Assembly: GCA_028278245.1 (NCBI GenBank)
Contig: JANQEQ010000153.1
Span: 1 to 57,041 of the forward strand
DNA: 57,041 nt
Direction: 5' to 3'
DNA from: Phycisphaerales bacterium
GTDB taxonomy: Bacteria; Planctomycetota; Phycisphaerae; Phycisphaerales; SM1A02
In this document: positions 1 through 7,913 of the stretch, piece after piece
How the letters are laid out: each line of letters opens with the position of its first letter
Position numbering within the stretch: position 1 is the first letter of the stretch
Translations under genes and position numbers: made by a program
Notes under the pieces: model-generated
What the model saw: the letters and a program-made list of their open reading frames with translations, nothing else
Database searches by the model: none
Told to the model about the DNA's origin: nothing

Positions 1-1725
1 TTGGCCGGTGATAAGTGATTTATCAATTGAGATCAAGACCAATCTACCTTGCCCAAAATCAGGCACTGATATACCAACAATTCCATTCTGCCCTGTTAAG
101 GAACTCAATGCTTCCCTGGTTGATTCCACCCCGGGAATTTCCGGCTTCAGCTCAACATCAATTCCCCAGACATTTTCACCAGTGCATTTATGCGTGGCAT
201 CGAAGCCGATCTTCTGGCCTGCCGCAAGATACGGCGCGGAATGATCCAGAATATCCAGCGGGCCGTGCGCCAATTCAATATCGCGTTGAAAATGACATTG
301 CTCGAACATGCGCTGAAGCACCGCTTCCTCATCGTGAACATTAACATCATCATCAACCACAACGATGATCTTCGTCCACGCCATCTGTCCCGCACCCCAG
401 ATGGAATACATGACCCGCCGCGCGTGGAACGGGTACGCTTTTTTAACCGAGACGAATACGCAGTTATGGAAGCAGCCGAACATCGGCAGGTGATAATCGA
501 CGATGTCCGGGATCAGAGTTTTCAATAGCGGCAGGAATATCCGCTCCGTCGCTTTGCCTAGGTAATAATCTTCCTGGGGCGGTAAGCCGACGATCGTCGC
601 GGGGAACACGGCATCCCGGCGATGGGTGACGGCGGTGACTTCAACAACGGGATAGCGATCGGGCAGGGAATAAAATCCGGTATGGTCGCCGAACGGCCCT
701 TCAAACGCAGCGCCGGGGCCGAGCGGCTCACCGGATGCCGGGTCATAACCGATATCCCCGCACTCCGTGCTGACATAACCTTCGATGACAATTTCACTGT
801 TGGCCGGTACGTGGAGCGGCACGGTCTTGGCCCGCACCAACGGAATGCCCTTTTTCTGAATGAACCCTGCCAGCAGGAGTTCACTCATCCCCGGGGGAAG
901 CGGAGCCGAAGCGGCATAGGGCAAGACCGCTTCACCGCCAAAGCAGATGGCAATCGGCATGGGGTGGCCGATTTCTTTCCACGATCGCCAATGCGCCGCT
1001 CCATCGTGATGAATATGCCAGTGCATGACCAGATGCGTTTCGTCGATGAGCTGCGCGCGATACATCCCCACGTTGTGACTGGCCGGCTTGCTTGCCTCGG
1101 CATCACGCGCGTGAATCGTGTGGATCCCGGCAAAAGTGACGTATCGCCCTTCACCGCGCGCTGTTCCGGCCTGTTCGAGTGAGACATTGATGCCACATTG
1201 ACGAGGATCGCCGTCAAACGGCCAGCACTTGATCAACGGCAGACGTGTTAGATCAACTTCACCGTGCTTCGTCAATTGCACCACTTCCTGGCACACGCCA
1301 CGTTTCACCCGGCGCGGTGTCATGCGCAGCAGGGGCAGTACCTGCCTCAATCGATGCACCATATCGCGCCAACTGCCGGGTGGTTGCATCTGCAGCAAAT
1401 TGGAGATGCGATGTGAGATGCTTTCAAATCCCCCACTGTTGTCACATCCCAGCGCCATCTCCATGCGGTGATAGGATCCATAGAGATTGATCGCCAAGGG
1501 CAATACACACCCAGTGACATTTTCAAAGAGCAGCGCCTTGCCCCCCAGGTGAACATGGGCCGGATCAAAGCCCGATGCGGTCTCACTCTTGCGCGATGCC
1601 TCCTGCTTGGCGTGACGGTCGGCGACTTCCGTGATTTCAAGAATCGGGGAGACGGGCTGGGAAATGCGCAGTAATTCCCCTTGATTCTCCAGATCAGCGA
1701 GAAATTCTCTCAAAGTCGAGTACAT
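1..1725 (-). CDS. UbiD-family decarboxylase (C-terminus cut by window edge)
   Basis: The reading frame is open from an ATG at 1725 to the left edge, so about 575 residues are visible and the stop lies outside. It starts MYSTLREFLADLENQGELLR, the usual opening of UbiD-type decarboxylases, which use prenylated FMN to remove CO2 from aromatic or unsaturated acids. Further UbiD-like stretches are 'GRYVTFAGIHTIHARD', 'PMPIAICFGGEAVLPYAAS', 'EIVIEGYV' followed by 'GPFGDHTGFYS', and 'ATIVGLPPQEDYYLGKATER'. The length fits the long UbiD forms of about 600 residues that are often linked to menaquinone synthesis. The substrate cannot be told from sequence. It is divergent from the methyltransferase at 1787, 61 bases away. 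The several plus-strand frames across it are antisense shadows. Confidence 0.9.
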   Translation of the reverse strand, partial: MYSTLREFLADLENQGELLRISQPVSPILEITEVADRHAKQEASRKSETASGFDPAHVHLGGKALLFENVTGCVLPLAINLYGSYHRMEMALGCDNSGGFESISHRISNLLQMQPPGSWRDMVHRLRQVLPLLRMTPRRVKRGVCQEVVQLTKHGEVDLTRLPLIKCWPFDGDPRQCGINVSLEQAGTARGEGRYVTFAGIHTIHARDAEASKPASHNVGMYRAQLIDETHLVMHWHIHHDGAAHWRSWKEIGHPMPIAICFGGEAVLPYAASAPLPPGMSELLLAGFIQKKGIPLVRAKTVPLHVPANSEIVIEGYVSTECGDIGYDPASGEPLGPGAAFEGPFGDHTGFYSLPDRYPVVEVTAVTHRRDAVFPATIVGLPPQEDYYLGKATERIFLPLLKTLIPDIVDYHLPMFGCFHNCVFVSVKKAYPFHARRVMYSIWGAGQMAWTKIIVVVDDDVNVHDEEAVLQRMFEQCHFQRDIELAHGPLDILDHSAPYLAAGQKIGFDATHKCTGENVWGIDVELKPEIPGVESTREALSSLTGQNGIVGISVPDFGQGRLVLISIDKSLITGQ

Positions 1726-1786
1726 TGTGACATGAGCATAAAGCCCAGATCCGAAACATGCGACTCTACCCCGGGATCAACTCACC

Positions 1787-2419
1787 ATGACCGAACCAAA
1801 GACTCGTGACGAATCACAATGCCGATCATTCATCAAGGCAACTGCCGGCCGATCGATCGCGCCGATGCTCAAGCGTGCTCTGACATTATGTCCGCCCGCA
1901 GGACGTGCCCTGGAACTGGGATGCGGAGCGGGTGATGATGCTCTGACGATGCTGCAGCGGGGATATGCCGTCTCAGCCGTGGATGAAAAACAGGCAGCAA
2001 TTGATGCGGTAACTGATCTGGCCGAGCAGCATAATCTGCAAAATCATTTGAAAACCCACCTCTGCACATTTGCTCAATTCAAGTTTGATCCAGCCGGCTA
2101 TAGCATCATCAATGCTCGATTTTCGATCCCATTTTGTCCTCCGGACGATTTTGAAGATCTCTGGAAAGGGATCCGCAAATCACTCCTCCCCGGTGGGGTG
2201 TACACTGGGCAGTTCTTTGGTCCGCACGATACCTTCGCCACCGAAGATCGAGATCCACCCATAACCAGCCACACGCAACGGGAAGTGCGACAACTCATCG
2301 ATGGTCTGATCGTTCATCAACTGGAAGAGGAGGAAAAGCCCGGCCACACCGCCATTGGCCGTGCCAAACACTGGCACGTTATTTCCGTGCTGGTTCAGCA
2401 GCCAGAAGAGGCTGAATGA
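1787..2419 (+). CDS. class I SAM-dependent methyltransferase
   Basis: 210 residues. Motif I of Rossmann-fold methyltransferases is clear at residues 41-50 (ALELGCGAGD), followed by an acidic end of strand 2 (AVSAVDEKQAA, about 61-71) that would hold the SAM ribose. The later segment 'IINARFSIPFCPPDDF' and 'LLPGGVYTGQFFG' matches the small TehB/UbiE-like group, where the LLPGG turn follows motif III. The substrate is unknown. It is transcribed away from the UbiD-type gene, so a shared quinone role is possible but unsupported. The ATG at 1787 is chosen because the only nearby upstream ATG (1758) is in another frame. Confidence 0.85.
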   Translation: MTEPKTRDESQCRSFIKATAGRSIAPMLKRALTLCPPAGRALELGCGAGDDALTMLQRGYAVSAVDEKQAAIDAVTDLAEQHNLQNHLKTHLCTFAQFKFDPAGYSIINARFSIPFCPPDDFEDLWKGIRKSLLPGGVYTGQFFGPHDTFATEDRDPPITSHTQREVRQLIDGLIVHQLEEEEKPGHTAIGRAKHWHVISVLVQQPEEAE

Positions 2420-2500
2420 GTCTACAGACTGCTTCTTGAAACTTTTATGACCAAAAACCGATACACTCTTGAGCAGTATGAATTCTGATGGAGATTCGGT

Positions 2501-3496
2501 GTGAAGTCACAATCATCTGACTACGCAATTGACCTGCATGATGTGCGCAAGATTTACCGCGGCAAAATCCATGCCCTGCGTGATATCCAGATGCAGGTGC
2601 ATCCGGGTGAGATCTTCGGTCTGCTCGGACCCAATGGAGCAGGAAAAAGCACGCTAGTCAAAATCATGATGACTGTCGTGCGGCCGAATCGGGCCCATGG
2701 CACAATCCTGGGGAAATCGATCGGACATAAGAGAACACTGGCCCGGGTTGGCTATCTGCCCGAGCACCATCGTCTACCCAGCTATCTCACCGGTCAGCAG
2801 GTACTGGAATTTTATGCTGCATTGGCTCATGTTCCCGGTGGTGTTCGCAAGAAGCGGTCCCGGGAACTTCTGAAAACGATGGGGATGGATGACTGGGGCA
2901 ATAAGAAAGTTTCTTCCTACTCCAAGGGTATGATGCAGCGCATTGGACTGGCCCAGGCATTGATGAACGATCCCGATCTGATCGTGCTGGATGAGCCGAC
3001 AGATGGTGTTGATCCGGTGGGACGCAGGGATATTCGTGATGTGCTGCTTGAGCTGCGCGAGATGGGGAAGACAATATTCCTCAACAGTCACTTGCTCAGC
3101 GAACTGGAGATGGTATGTGATCGGGTGGCAATCCTCGTACAGGGTGAAGTTGCCACTCAGGGAACACTCGATGATCTCACCCGGGAGAGTCAGCGCTACG
3201 AAATCATCATCGCCGGCACTGCACCATCCTGGATTGAAACAAAATCAGGTCTCCGCGCTGAAACGCTTGACGACGATCGGTGTAAAGTCATCATCATGGG
3301 CGCGGATCCTCAACCGATCCAGACGGTGCTTGATCAACTCAGACAGGAGAATCGGATCATACTTTCGGTGCAACCGGTCCGAGAGACGCTTGAGGATTTG
3401 TTTATGCGCGCGATTACGGATCCGGCAACGGGCGAGATCTCTTCTCCTGGAGCTTCACCCAACAGTAACCGCAAGTCCAAGGGGGTTCGTGCATGA
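2501..3496 (+). CDS. ABC transporter ATP-binding protein (ABC-2 exporter type)
   Basis: 331 residues. Walker A is GPNGAGKS at residues 43-50, the signature is YSKGMMQ around 140-146, Walker B is LIVLDEP at 160-166, and the switch histidine is in 'LNSHLLS' (about 197). The C-terminal 100 residues follow the layout of CcmA/NatA-like exporter ATPases (regulatory tail with 'RETLEDLFMRA'). It starts with GTG at 2501; an in-frame stop lies just upstream and a GATGGAG ribosome-binding site precedes it. Its end overlaps the permease start by 4 bases (ATGA), so the two are translationally coupled and form one transporter. The substrate cannot be predicted. Confidence 0.95.
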   Translation: MKSQSSDYAIDLHDVRKIYRGKIHALRDIQMQVHPGEIFGLLGPNGAGKSTLVKIMMTVVRPNRAHGTILGKSIGHKRTLARVGYLPEHHRLPSYLTGQQVLEFYAALAHVPGGVRKKRSRELLKTMGMDDWGNKKVSSYSKGMMQRIGLAQALMNDPDLIVLDEPTDGVDPVGRRDIRDVLLELREMGKTIFLNSHLLSELEMVCDRVAILVQGEVATQGTLDDLTRESQRYEIIIAGTAPSWIETKSGLRAETLDDDRCKVIIMGADPQPIQTVLDQLRQENRIILSVQPVRETLEDLFMRAITDPATGEISSPGASPNSNRKSKGVRA

Positions 3497-4599
3497 GACA
3501 GTTCCTGGCCCTGATCTTCGACGCCTATCGTGAACTGAACAGTAAAAAACTGTTCTGGATCATCCTCGTTCTCTCCGGCCTCACCGTTTTGGTTTATGCC
3601 TCCATCGGCTTTAACGATACCGGTATGTCCCTGTTCTTTGGTTTGATGGACATCGAAAACGAGATGCTCACCAAGGATAGCTTCCTGTCCCGCATCCTGT
3701 ACCGATCAATATTCTCCACATTTATGATAGGAATATGGCTTACGTGGATTGCTACGATTCTGGCACTCATTTCCACGGCTTCGATCTTTCCGGACATGGT
3801 CTCGGGTGGTTCGATTGATCTTTTGCTGTCAAAACCGATCGGTCGTATCAAGCTATTCTTCTTCAAGTACATCGCGAGCATGCTGTTTGTCGTACTCCAG
3901 GTCAGCATCTTTTGTGTTGGGGTTTTCTTCTGTCTGGGACTGCGTTTGAATGATTGGGAATGGCGTATTTTTGCGGCGATACCATTAGTCACCGTGTTTT
4001 TCAGCTACCTGTATTCGATATGCGTACTCTTTGGTGTGTGGACTCGCTCAACCCTCACCGCGTTATTGCTGACATTTTTACTTTGGTTCTGCACCTACAG
4101 CATTAACGCTACAGAAGCAGTGGTCAACATGTTCAAAATTCAGTTTACGATGGAAGTCGAAGCATTCGATGAGGAGATCGCCACACTTCAGAACAATGAA
4201 GTGCAAGATAATGGCGCTATTGAATCTCGATTGGAAACGATACAGACCGAACGTGATGAAAGGCAGGTAACCATCGACAAAATTGATCGTTGGCACCAAC
4301 CGGTTCGCATCACACAAACAATCCTCCCCAAGACCGGTGAAACCATTGCCTTGCTGGACCGCTGGCTGAGGCGTGAAACTGATATCAACATGATGGATAT
4401 CTTCACCGGCGGGGTGGCGATGGATGATCAGGGTGATTTCCAACGCGCACAAAGCAGAGATGAAGACCGAGAAGTAGAACGCCGACTGGAAGCGGAGTAT
4501 GAAGCGCGTTCCGAATACTTCATCATCGGATCTTCTCTGGCATTTGAAGCAGTGGTGCTGGCGCTGGCGTGTACGATTTTTGTGCGTCGCGATTTCTGA
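3493..4599 (+). CDS. ABC-2 type transporter permease
   Basis: 368 residues with about six hydrophobic segments: near 17-37, then several between 70 and 215, and the last at about 345-362. A polar stretch of roughly 120 residues (about 220-340), rich in Glu/Arg and partly coiled-coil-like ('TIQTERDERQVTIDKID'), sits before the last helix. Such a large loop near the C-terminus is common in ABC-2 permeases of the NosY/GldF kind. It is coupled by a 4-base overlap to the ATPase gene upstream. A hairpin that could stop transcription lies 14 bases after the stop. Confidence 0.9.
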   Translation: MRQFLALIFDAYRELNSKKLFWIILVLSGLTVLVYASIGFNDTGMSLFFGLMDIENEMLTKDSFLSRILYRSIFSTFMIGIWLTWIATILALISTASIFPDMVSGGSIDLLLSKPIGRIKLFFFKYIASMLFVVLQVSIFCVGVFFCLGLRLNDWEWRIFAAIPLVTVFFSYLYSICVLFGVWTRSTLTALLLTFLLWFCTYSINATEAVVNMFKIQFTMEVEAFDEEIATLQNNEVQDNGAIESRLETIQTERDERQVTIDKIDRWHQPVRITQTILPKTGETIALLDRWLRRETDINMMDIFTGGVAMDDQGDFQRAQSRDEDREVERRLEAEYEARSEYFIIGSSLAFEAVVLALACTIFVRRDF

Positions 4600-4612
4600 T
4601 CAACAAAGATAC

Positions 4613-4631
4613 CCCGTGATACCATCACGGG
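4613..4631. terminator. hairpin between convergent genes
   Basis: An 8-bp perfect stem CCCGTGAT / ATCACGGG with an ACC loop lies between the end of the ABC permease (4599) and the end of the convergent zinc-ribbon gene (4663). No long U-run follows on either strand, so termination is an inference from its position. Confidence 0.5.
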
Positions 4632-4662
4632 CTTTCAGAAGCGCAGAGGAATGTGATCACAA

Positions 4663-4977
4663 TTATGGTGGGAATGCGGCTGTGGTCAGGTAACCGATCG
4701 CGATGATCATCAGCATCGAAAAGAACAGAAACAACAGCCACCGATGCAGCAGGCGGGAAGTGTTGATTACTGAATGATCTGAAATGCCTGTCGTCACTTC
4801 CGTACTGATGAAACCTTCCATTTCGGCATAACTTTTGGCAGGCCGAGCCCTGAGATCGCAGCCGCAGCGTGCACACCGCTCCGCCAGGCCGTCCTGAAGC
4901 AGCGCACCATCATACCCACAGGCAACACATTGCCGGACGAAGAGGTTGGAATCGATACTCTTCAGTTTGCTCGCCAT
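4663..4977 (-). CDS. small zinc-ribbon membrane protein
   Basis: 104 residues from the ATG at 4977. Two Cys pairs, 'CVACGYD' and 'CARCGCD', separated by 15 residues, form a zinc ribbon close to the N-terminus. A single strong hydrophobic helix (WLLFLFFSMLMIIAIGYL) lies at the C-terminal end. This would leave a soluble zinc ribbon anchored in the membrane by its C-terminus. A TTG at 5013 would add 12 residues (GSVPPGGTLVV), which look unlike coding sequence. I do not recognise a named family. Similar small 'zinc-ribbon plus TM' proteins are common in planctomycetes with no known role. Confidence 0.7.
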   Translation of the reverse strand: MASKLKSIDSNLFVRQCVACGYDGALLQDGLAERCARCGCDLRARPAKSYAEMEGFISTEVTTGISDHSVINTSRLLHRWLLFLFFSMLMIIAIGYLTTAAFPP

Positions 4978-5093
4978 TACCACCAGCGTACCACCGGGGG
5001 GTACTGATCCCAAGAAAAATCTGCTCGGATCTGCAACCTCATTGATCCCAACAGCTTGCCGACCCTGCCAGGATTGGGCATAGTCTCATTTCT

Positions 5094-5717
5094 ATGCCGC
5101 GTTCTACACTATCGGACTGGATTGATCATCTCCGAACTGTCTCGCGACCGGTGTTGGCTGCCCGCAATTCCGGGCCATTGAACTTGAATACCGGGCCGCT
5201 GGATGAGCCGCTTTCGTTAGCCCTGGATCTGGTGGACATTTCGACTGTTAAAGTGATACAAGCGCCGGATCCCCTGCCACAGACCGCAGGTCCGGAAGTA
5301 GGATTGTGGTGGGCACTGGTCGATTCTGAAATCGATGTTGAACCGCTTATCCAGGCTCCAACGAAAGGCTCACTGCTGCCACAGGATCGATATGCAGCGA
5401 TTGAAGTCTGGACAGATGCGGAACTCAGTGCGCTGCACGCATTGTGGAACCTTGCCCATATTCGGCAATGTGAGCAATGGCGCAAGCGCGTTGAAACCGT
5501 CCGCGATTGGCATCTGGAAAACATCCAACCGGATAACGCGACACTCCGCCCGTGGGCTTTGCATGTTTTTCTCCTGGGTGACTCGGCAGAATGCACTGCG
5601 TATGCCGAAACTCTGTTGCACAATGCACTGGCAATGACCGGCAAACCTACTTTGCTCGGTGCTGCTCTCCTTCGCGACGCAGCGCGGCAAATTGAATTGT
5701 CGCTGCAAGATTCATGA
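5094..5717 (+). CDS. protein of unknown function
   Basis: 207 residues, soluble, with no signal peptide and no motif I recognise. The N-terminal half is beta-like and Pro/Leu-rich. The C-terminal half is alpha-helical ('LSALHALWNLAHIRQCEQWRKRVETVRDWHLENIQPD', then a helix ending in 'LLRDAARQIELSLQDS'). Frame length, start spacing and codon use resemble the neighbouring genes, which supports it being real. It lies alone, divergent from the zinc-ribbon gene and convergent with the MauE-thioredoxin gene. Confidence 0.75.
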   Translation: MPRSTLSDWIDHLRTVSRPVLAARNSGPLNLNTGPLDEPLSLALDLVDISTVKVIQAPDPLPQTAGPEVGLWWALVDSEIDVEPLIQAPTKGSLLPQDRYAAIEVWTDAELSALHALWNLAHIRQCEQWRKRVETVRDWHLENIQPDNATLRPWALHVFLLGDSAECTAYAETLLHNALAMTGKPTLLGAALLRDAARQIELSLQDS

Positions 5718-5718
5718 T

Positions 5719-5749
5719 CCGATCAATGCCAGATCAGGCATTGAATCGG
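5719..5749. terminator. hairpin shared by convergent gene ends
   Basis: CCGATCAATGCC and GGCATTGAATCGG are complementary apart from one bulged base, and enclose a 6-base loop. The hairpin begins two bases after the stop of the gene ending at 5717 and covers the last codons of the gene ending at 5723. This placement fits a bidirectional terminator, although there is no U-run. Confidence 0.5.
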
Positions 5750-6763
5750 TCCCTCCGGATCTTGGCTGTCTTTGGCACATTTCACAATACCATCTTCCAA
5801 GGCTACCACGGCAGGGGGTGAAATAATCCAATCACAACCGAATTTGAGTGTGAGTTTTTCGCAATCAACACAGGGCATGTCGTACACACCTTCGGTTTCG
5901 AACTTTCTCTTGTATTCAGGGATCGCCACGACAGTGGTAGGTACGGGAAGATCATTACTGAAGTACATTTCAAGTACTTCAAAACAGTGATCACATGTAG
6001 GGTTGTAAAACATTACATACTGTCTTCCCTTGCAGTAATCGTCCACTTCACCGTTGATGTAACGGGCAATCTCCAGATCCTCCCAGCGCTGACCAATCCA
6101 CTTTTCCGTGTCGAAGATGTAATAATCCGGCGGCCGCTCCCCCACGATCGCTGTGCAGCCTCCATCGTCATGCACAACTTCACTGCCATTCACTGGTGGA
6201 TCAGTCTGTGTACCATTCTCTGATGTTTCAGGTGTGGGGTGTTTGAGGAGTTTGGGAACTCCAAAGCTGGCACCAAAACTCGCAATCGCCCAGACAAAGA
6301 TGATCGTCACCGGCCAGGGTTGCCAACTGAACATGGGATGTTTTTCTTGTTCCGGTTTGGGTTGAGGTTTACAGACGATTTCTCCGAAGAGGATGATGCC
6401 GTCAATGATGAGGATGAGTAGAGGTGGGGTGTGAATCTTACCCAGGCAACCACAGGAGTCATTTTCCAGAAGTATTTCACCAATCAGGATCAGGGAAAAA
6501 AGTGTCAGGATGAATATCGCCAGCGGTCTGGCCCAGCGTGAGGAGAGCACCATGATTCCGACCAGCAAGAGTTCAACCCCGACGATGACATGGAGCAGGT
6601 GTTGAATATTGATGCCCATCGCGTGAGCAGGCTTCCATACCGTCATGGGCAGTGACCGCGGCATATCGAAATAGAGCTTGAACAGCGCCCCGGTCAGCAA
6701 CCAGACTGGGGTAACAATACGGCTCAAGATGATGCTGAGGGTGTGCGTCAGGGGTGCTGCCAT
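5723..6763 (-). CDS. MauE/DoxX-like membrane protein fused to a thioredoxin-like domain
   Basis: 346 residues. Residues 1-130 hold four hydrophobic helices with a Cys pair (DSCGCLG, Cys104 and Cys106) between helices 3 and 4, as in the MauE-type membrane redox family. A fifth hydrophobic segment (about 150-170) is followed by a linker of about 35 residues and then a thioredoxin-like domain. That domain has 'MFYNPTCDHC' (CxxC at Cys257/Cys260) and a 'SPPAVVALEDG' stretch that supplies the cis-proline of the fold (about 315-322). Family knowledge says MauE-like proteins pass electrons to periplasmic thiol proteins. Here donor and acceptor would be joined in one chain. Two extra Cys (PCVDC, 298 and 301) lie inside the thioredoxin part. 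Partner proteins are unknown. Confidence 0.8.
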   Translation of the reverse strand: MAAPLTHTLSIILSRIVTPVWLLTGALFKLYFDMPRSLPMTVWKPAHAMGINIQHLLHVIVGVELLLVGIMVLSSRWARPLAIFILTLFSLILIGEILLENDSCGCLGKIHTPPLLILIIDGIILFGEIVCKPQPKPEQEKHPMFSWQPWPVTIIFVWAIASFGASFGVPKLLKHPTPETSENGTQTDPPVNGSEVVHDDGGCTAIVGERPPDYYIFDTEKWIGQRWEDLEIARYINGEVDDYCKGRQYVMFYNPTCDHCFEVLEMYFSNDLPVPTTVVAIPEYKRKFETEGVYDMPCVDCEKLTLKFGCDWIISPPAVVALEDGIVKCAKDSQDPEGPIQCLIWH

Positions 6764-7382
6764 ACCTGTTTCTCATTCTGGAAAGTGTTTGAAGACTGTT
6801 ATCTCGGGAAAATAGAGCAAATACAGGATGATACTTGCACAATTACCGGTGTGAGAACACAGGTTCAACGTCAATTCTTTCAAATTCATTGCACGAGAGA
6901 TGGATGCTCGTTGTACATTACTGTCCGATAATCTCAGGGAAAGATACTCTTCAAGCTCAACAGGGCTTGATACTCACAAATACGATGCAGGAGAGGAAAG
7001 AGTCCGGATTAAAGAAATGATCCACACGCGAAAATCCTTATCTCATGTGGGGATTAGGCAGGTTAGAATAATTGGCTGAGAAGGGAGGTGTGGATAAAAT
7101 CGGTGAGCTAGTGGAGTCATGAGGTCTACGAAGTTGTTGCCGCAGCTCTGACCATTATAGATCACCGGGAGCCTTGGTTTTACGTGCTTTGTGCTATGGC
7201 CCGCCACAGCACAAACCGATGATGAACATGCGGGGTTTGCGCCTCGTTTTGATTCTGAGATATCCCCAGGCGGGTGCCATGTTAGCCCCATCCACACATT
7301 CATGACGAAAGATATGTCGAGTTACGCTATGTCCGAAAACACAGGCTTACTTGTACCCCCGAAATCCCAGTCAGGAGTTGGC
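6764..7382. other. 619-base region without a recognisable gene
   Basis: It lies between the MauE-thioredoxin gene (minus) and the head of the exosortase/EPS operon (plus), and is the natural place for the operon promoter and leader. Only short frames without family resemblance occur. The frame running into the RmlC-like gene is open from 7191, but its first 64 codons look non-coding and the good ribosome-binding site lies at 7373. Confidence 0.5.
7134..7161 (+). promoter_or_regulatory. possible promoter of the EPS/exosortase operon
   Basis: TTGTTG at 7134-7139 and TATAGA at 7156-7161 are 16 bases apart and could serve as -35 and -10 boxes of a housekeeping sigma factor, about 220 bases before the first predicted start. 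The match is modest and other positions are possible. Confidence 0.25.
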
Positions 7383-7880
7383 ATGTTGGATATACGCACC
7401 CCAACCGTGTGCAGCGATTCCATCAACATCGCTTTTGAACAAGCGAGGGATCTGCTGGAGCCAATCTTCTTTCCCACAACTCCCTTCACAGATGACCGTG
7501 GCTGGTCCCTGATGAATCTGCTGACAGGTGTACTGCGTGAGCAGGGACAGATCAATTTCTCCACCCAATACCCCGGGGTCATCAAGGCATGGCATAGGCA
7601 CGACAAGCAAACTGATTTCTGGCTCTGCGTACAGGGACATCTCAAGGCAGGGATTTTTCGTGAAAGTGACAACCAGGCATGGATCCAGATCATAGGTGAA
7701 CAAAGACAGGGAATGATGATCATTCCCCCACCACTCTGGCACGGCGTGGCAACCGTCGGTCCTACATCTGCGGGACTGATCTATTACGTCACCCACGCAT
7801 ATAACCCGCAGCAACCCGATGAGATACGCAGGCCTCACGACAGTGTGGAAGGTTTTCCCTGGAGTATCCAGCATGGATGA
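7383..7880 (+). CDS. RmlC-like cupin (dTDP-sugar 3,5-epimerase family)
   Basis: 165 residues from the ATG at 7383, which has AGGAG five bases upstream; the frame is open up to 7191 but the extension looks non-coding. The core has 'FFPTTPFTDDRGWSLMNLL', 'GVIKAWHRHDKQTDFWLCV' (His71, His73) and 'IIPPPLWHGVATVG' (His120). These are the beta-strand and histidine pattern of RmlC-like cupins that epimerise dTDP-4-keto-6-deoxy sugars. It is somewhat shorter than classical RmlC (about 180), and I cannot confirm the catalytic Asp/Tyr. It heads the operon that ends with rmlA and rmlB, so a role in dTDP-rhamnose or a related sugar is reasonable. It could instead be a sugar-binding or isomerase cupin. 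Confidence 0.75.
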   Translation: MLDIRTPTVCSDSINIAFEQARDLLEPIFFPTTPFTDDRGWSLMNLLTGVLREQGQINFSTQYPGVIKAWHRHDKQTDFWLCVQGHLKAGIFRESDNQAWIQIIGEQRQGMMIIPPPLWHGVATVGPTSAGLIYYVTHAYNPQQPDEIRRPHDSVEGFPWSIQHG

Positions 7881-7913
7881 GGAGATGTACATCATCGTGG
7901 GAGATGAACGTCC

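Noticed and set aside
622-1182. 186-codon plus-strand frame
   Set aside because: It is antisense to the well-supported UbiD-type gene and has no family resemblance.
4977-5013. TTG start for the zinc-ribbon gene
   Set aside because: The 12 extra residues are Gly/Pro/Val-rich and unlike a protein start; the ATG at 4977 directly precedes the conserved part.
7191-7382. Long N-terminal extension of the RmlC-like cupin
   Set aside because: The good ribosome-binding site AGGAG lies before the ATG at 7383, where the cupin family normally begins.
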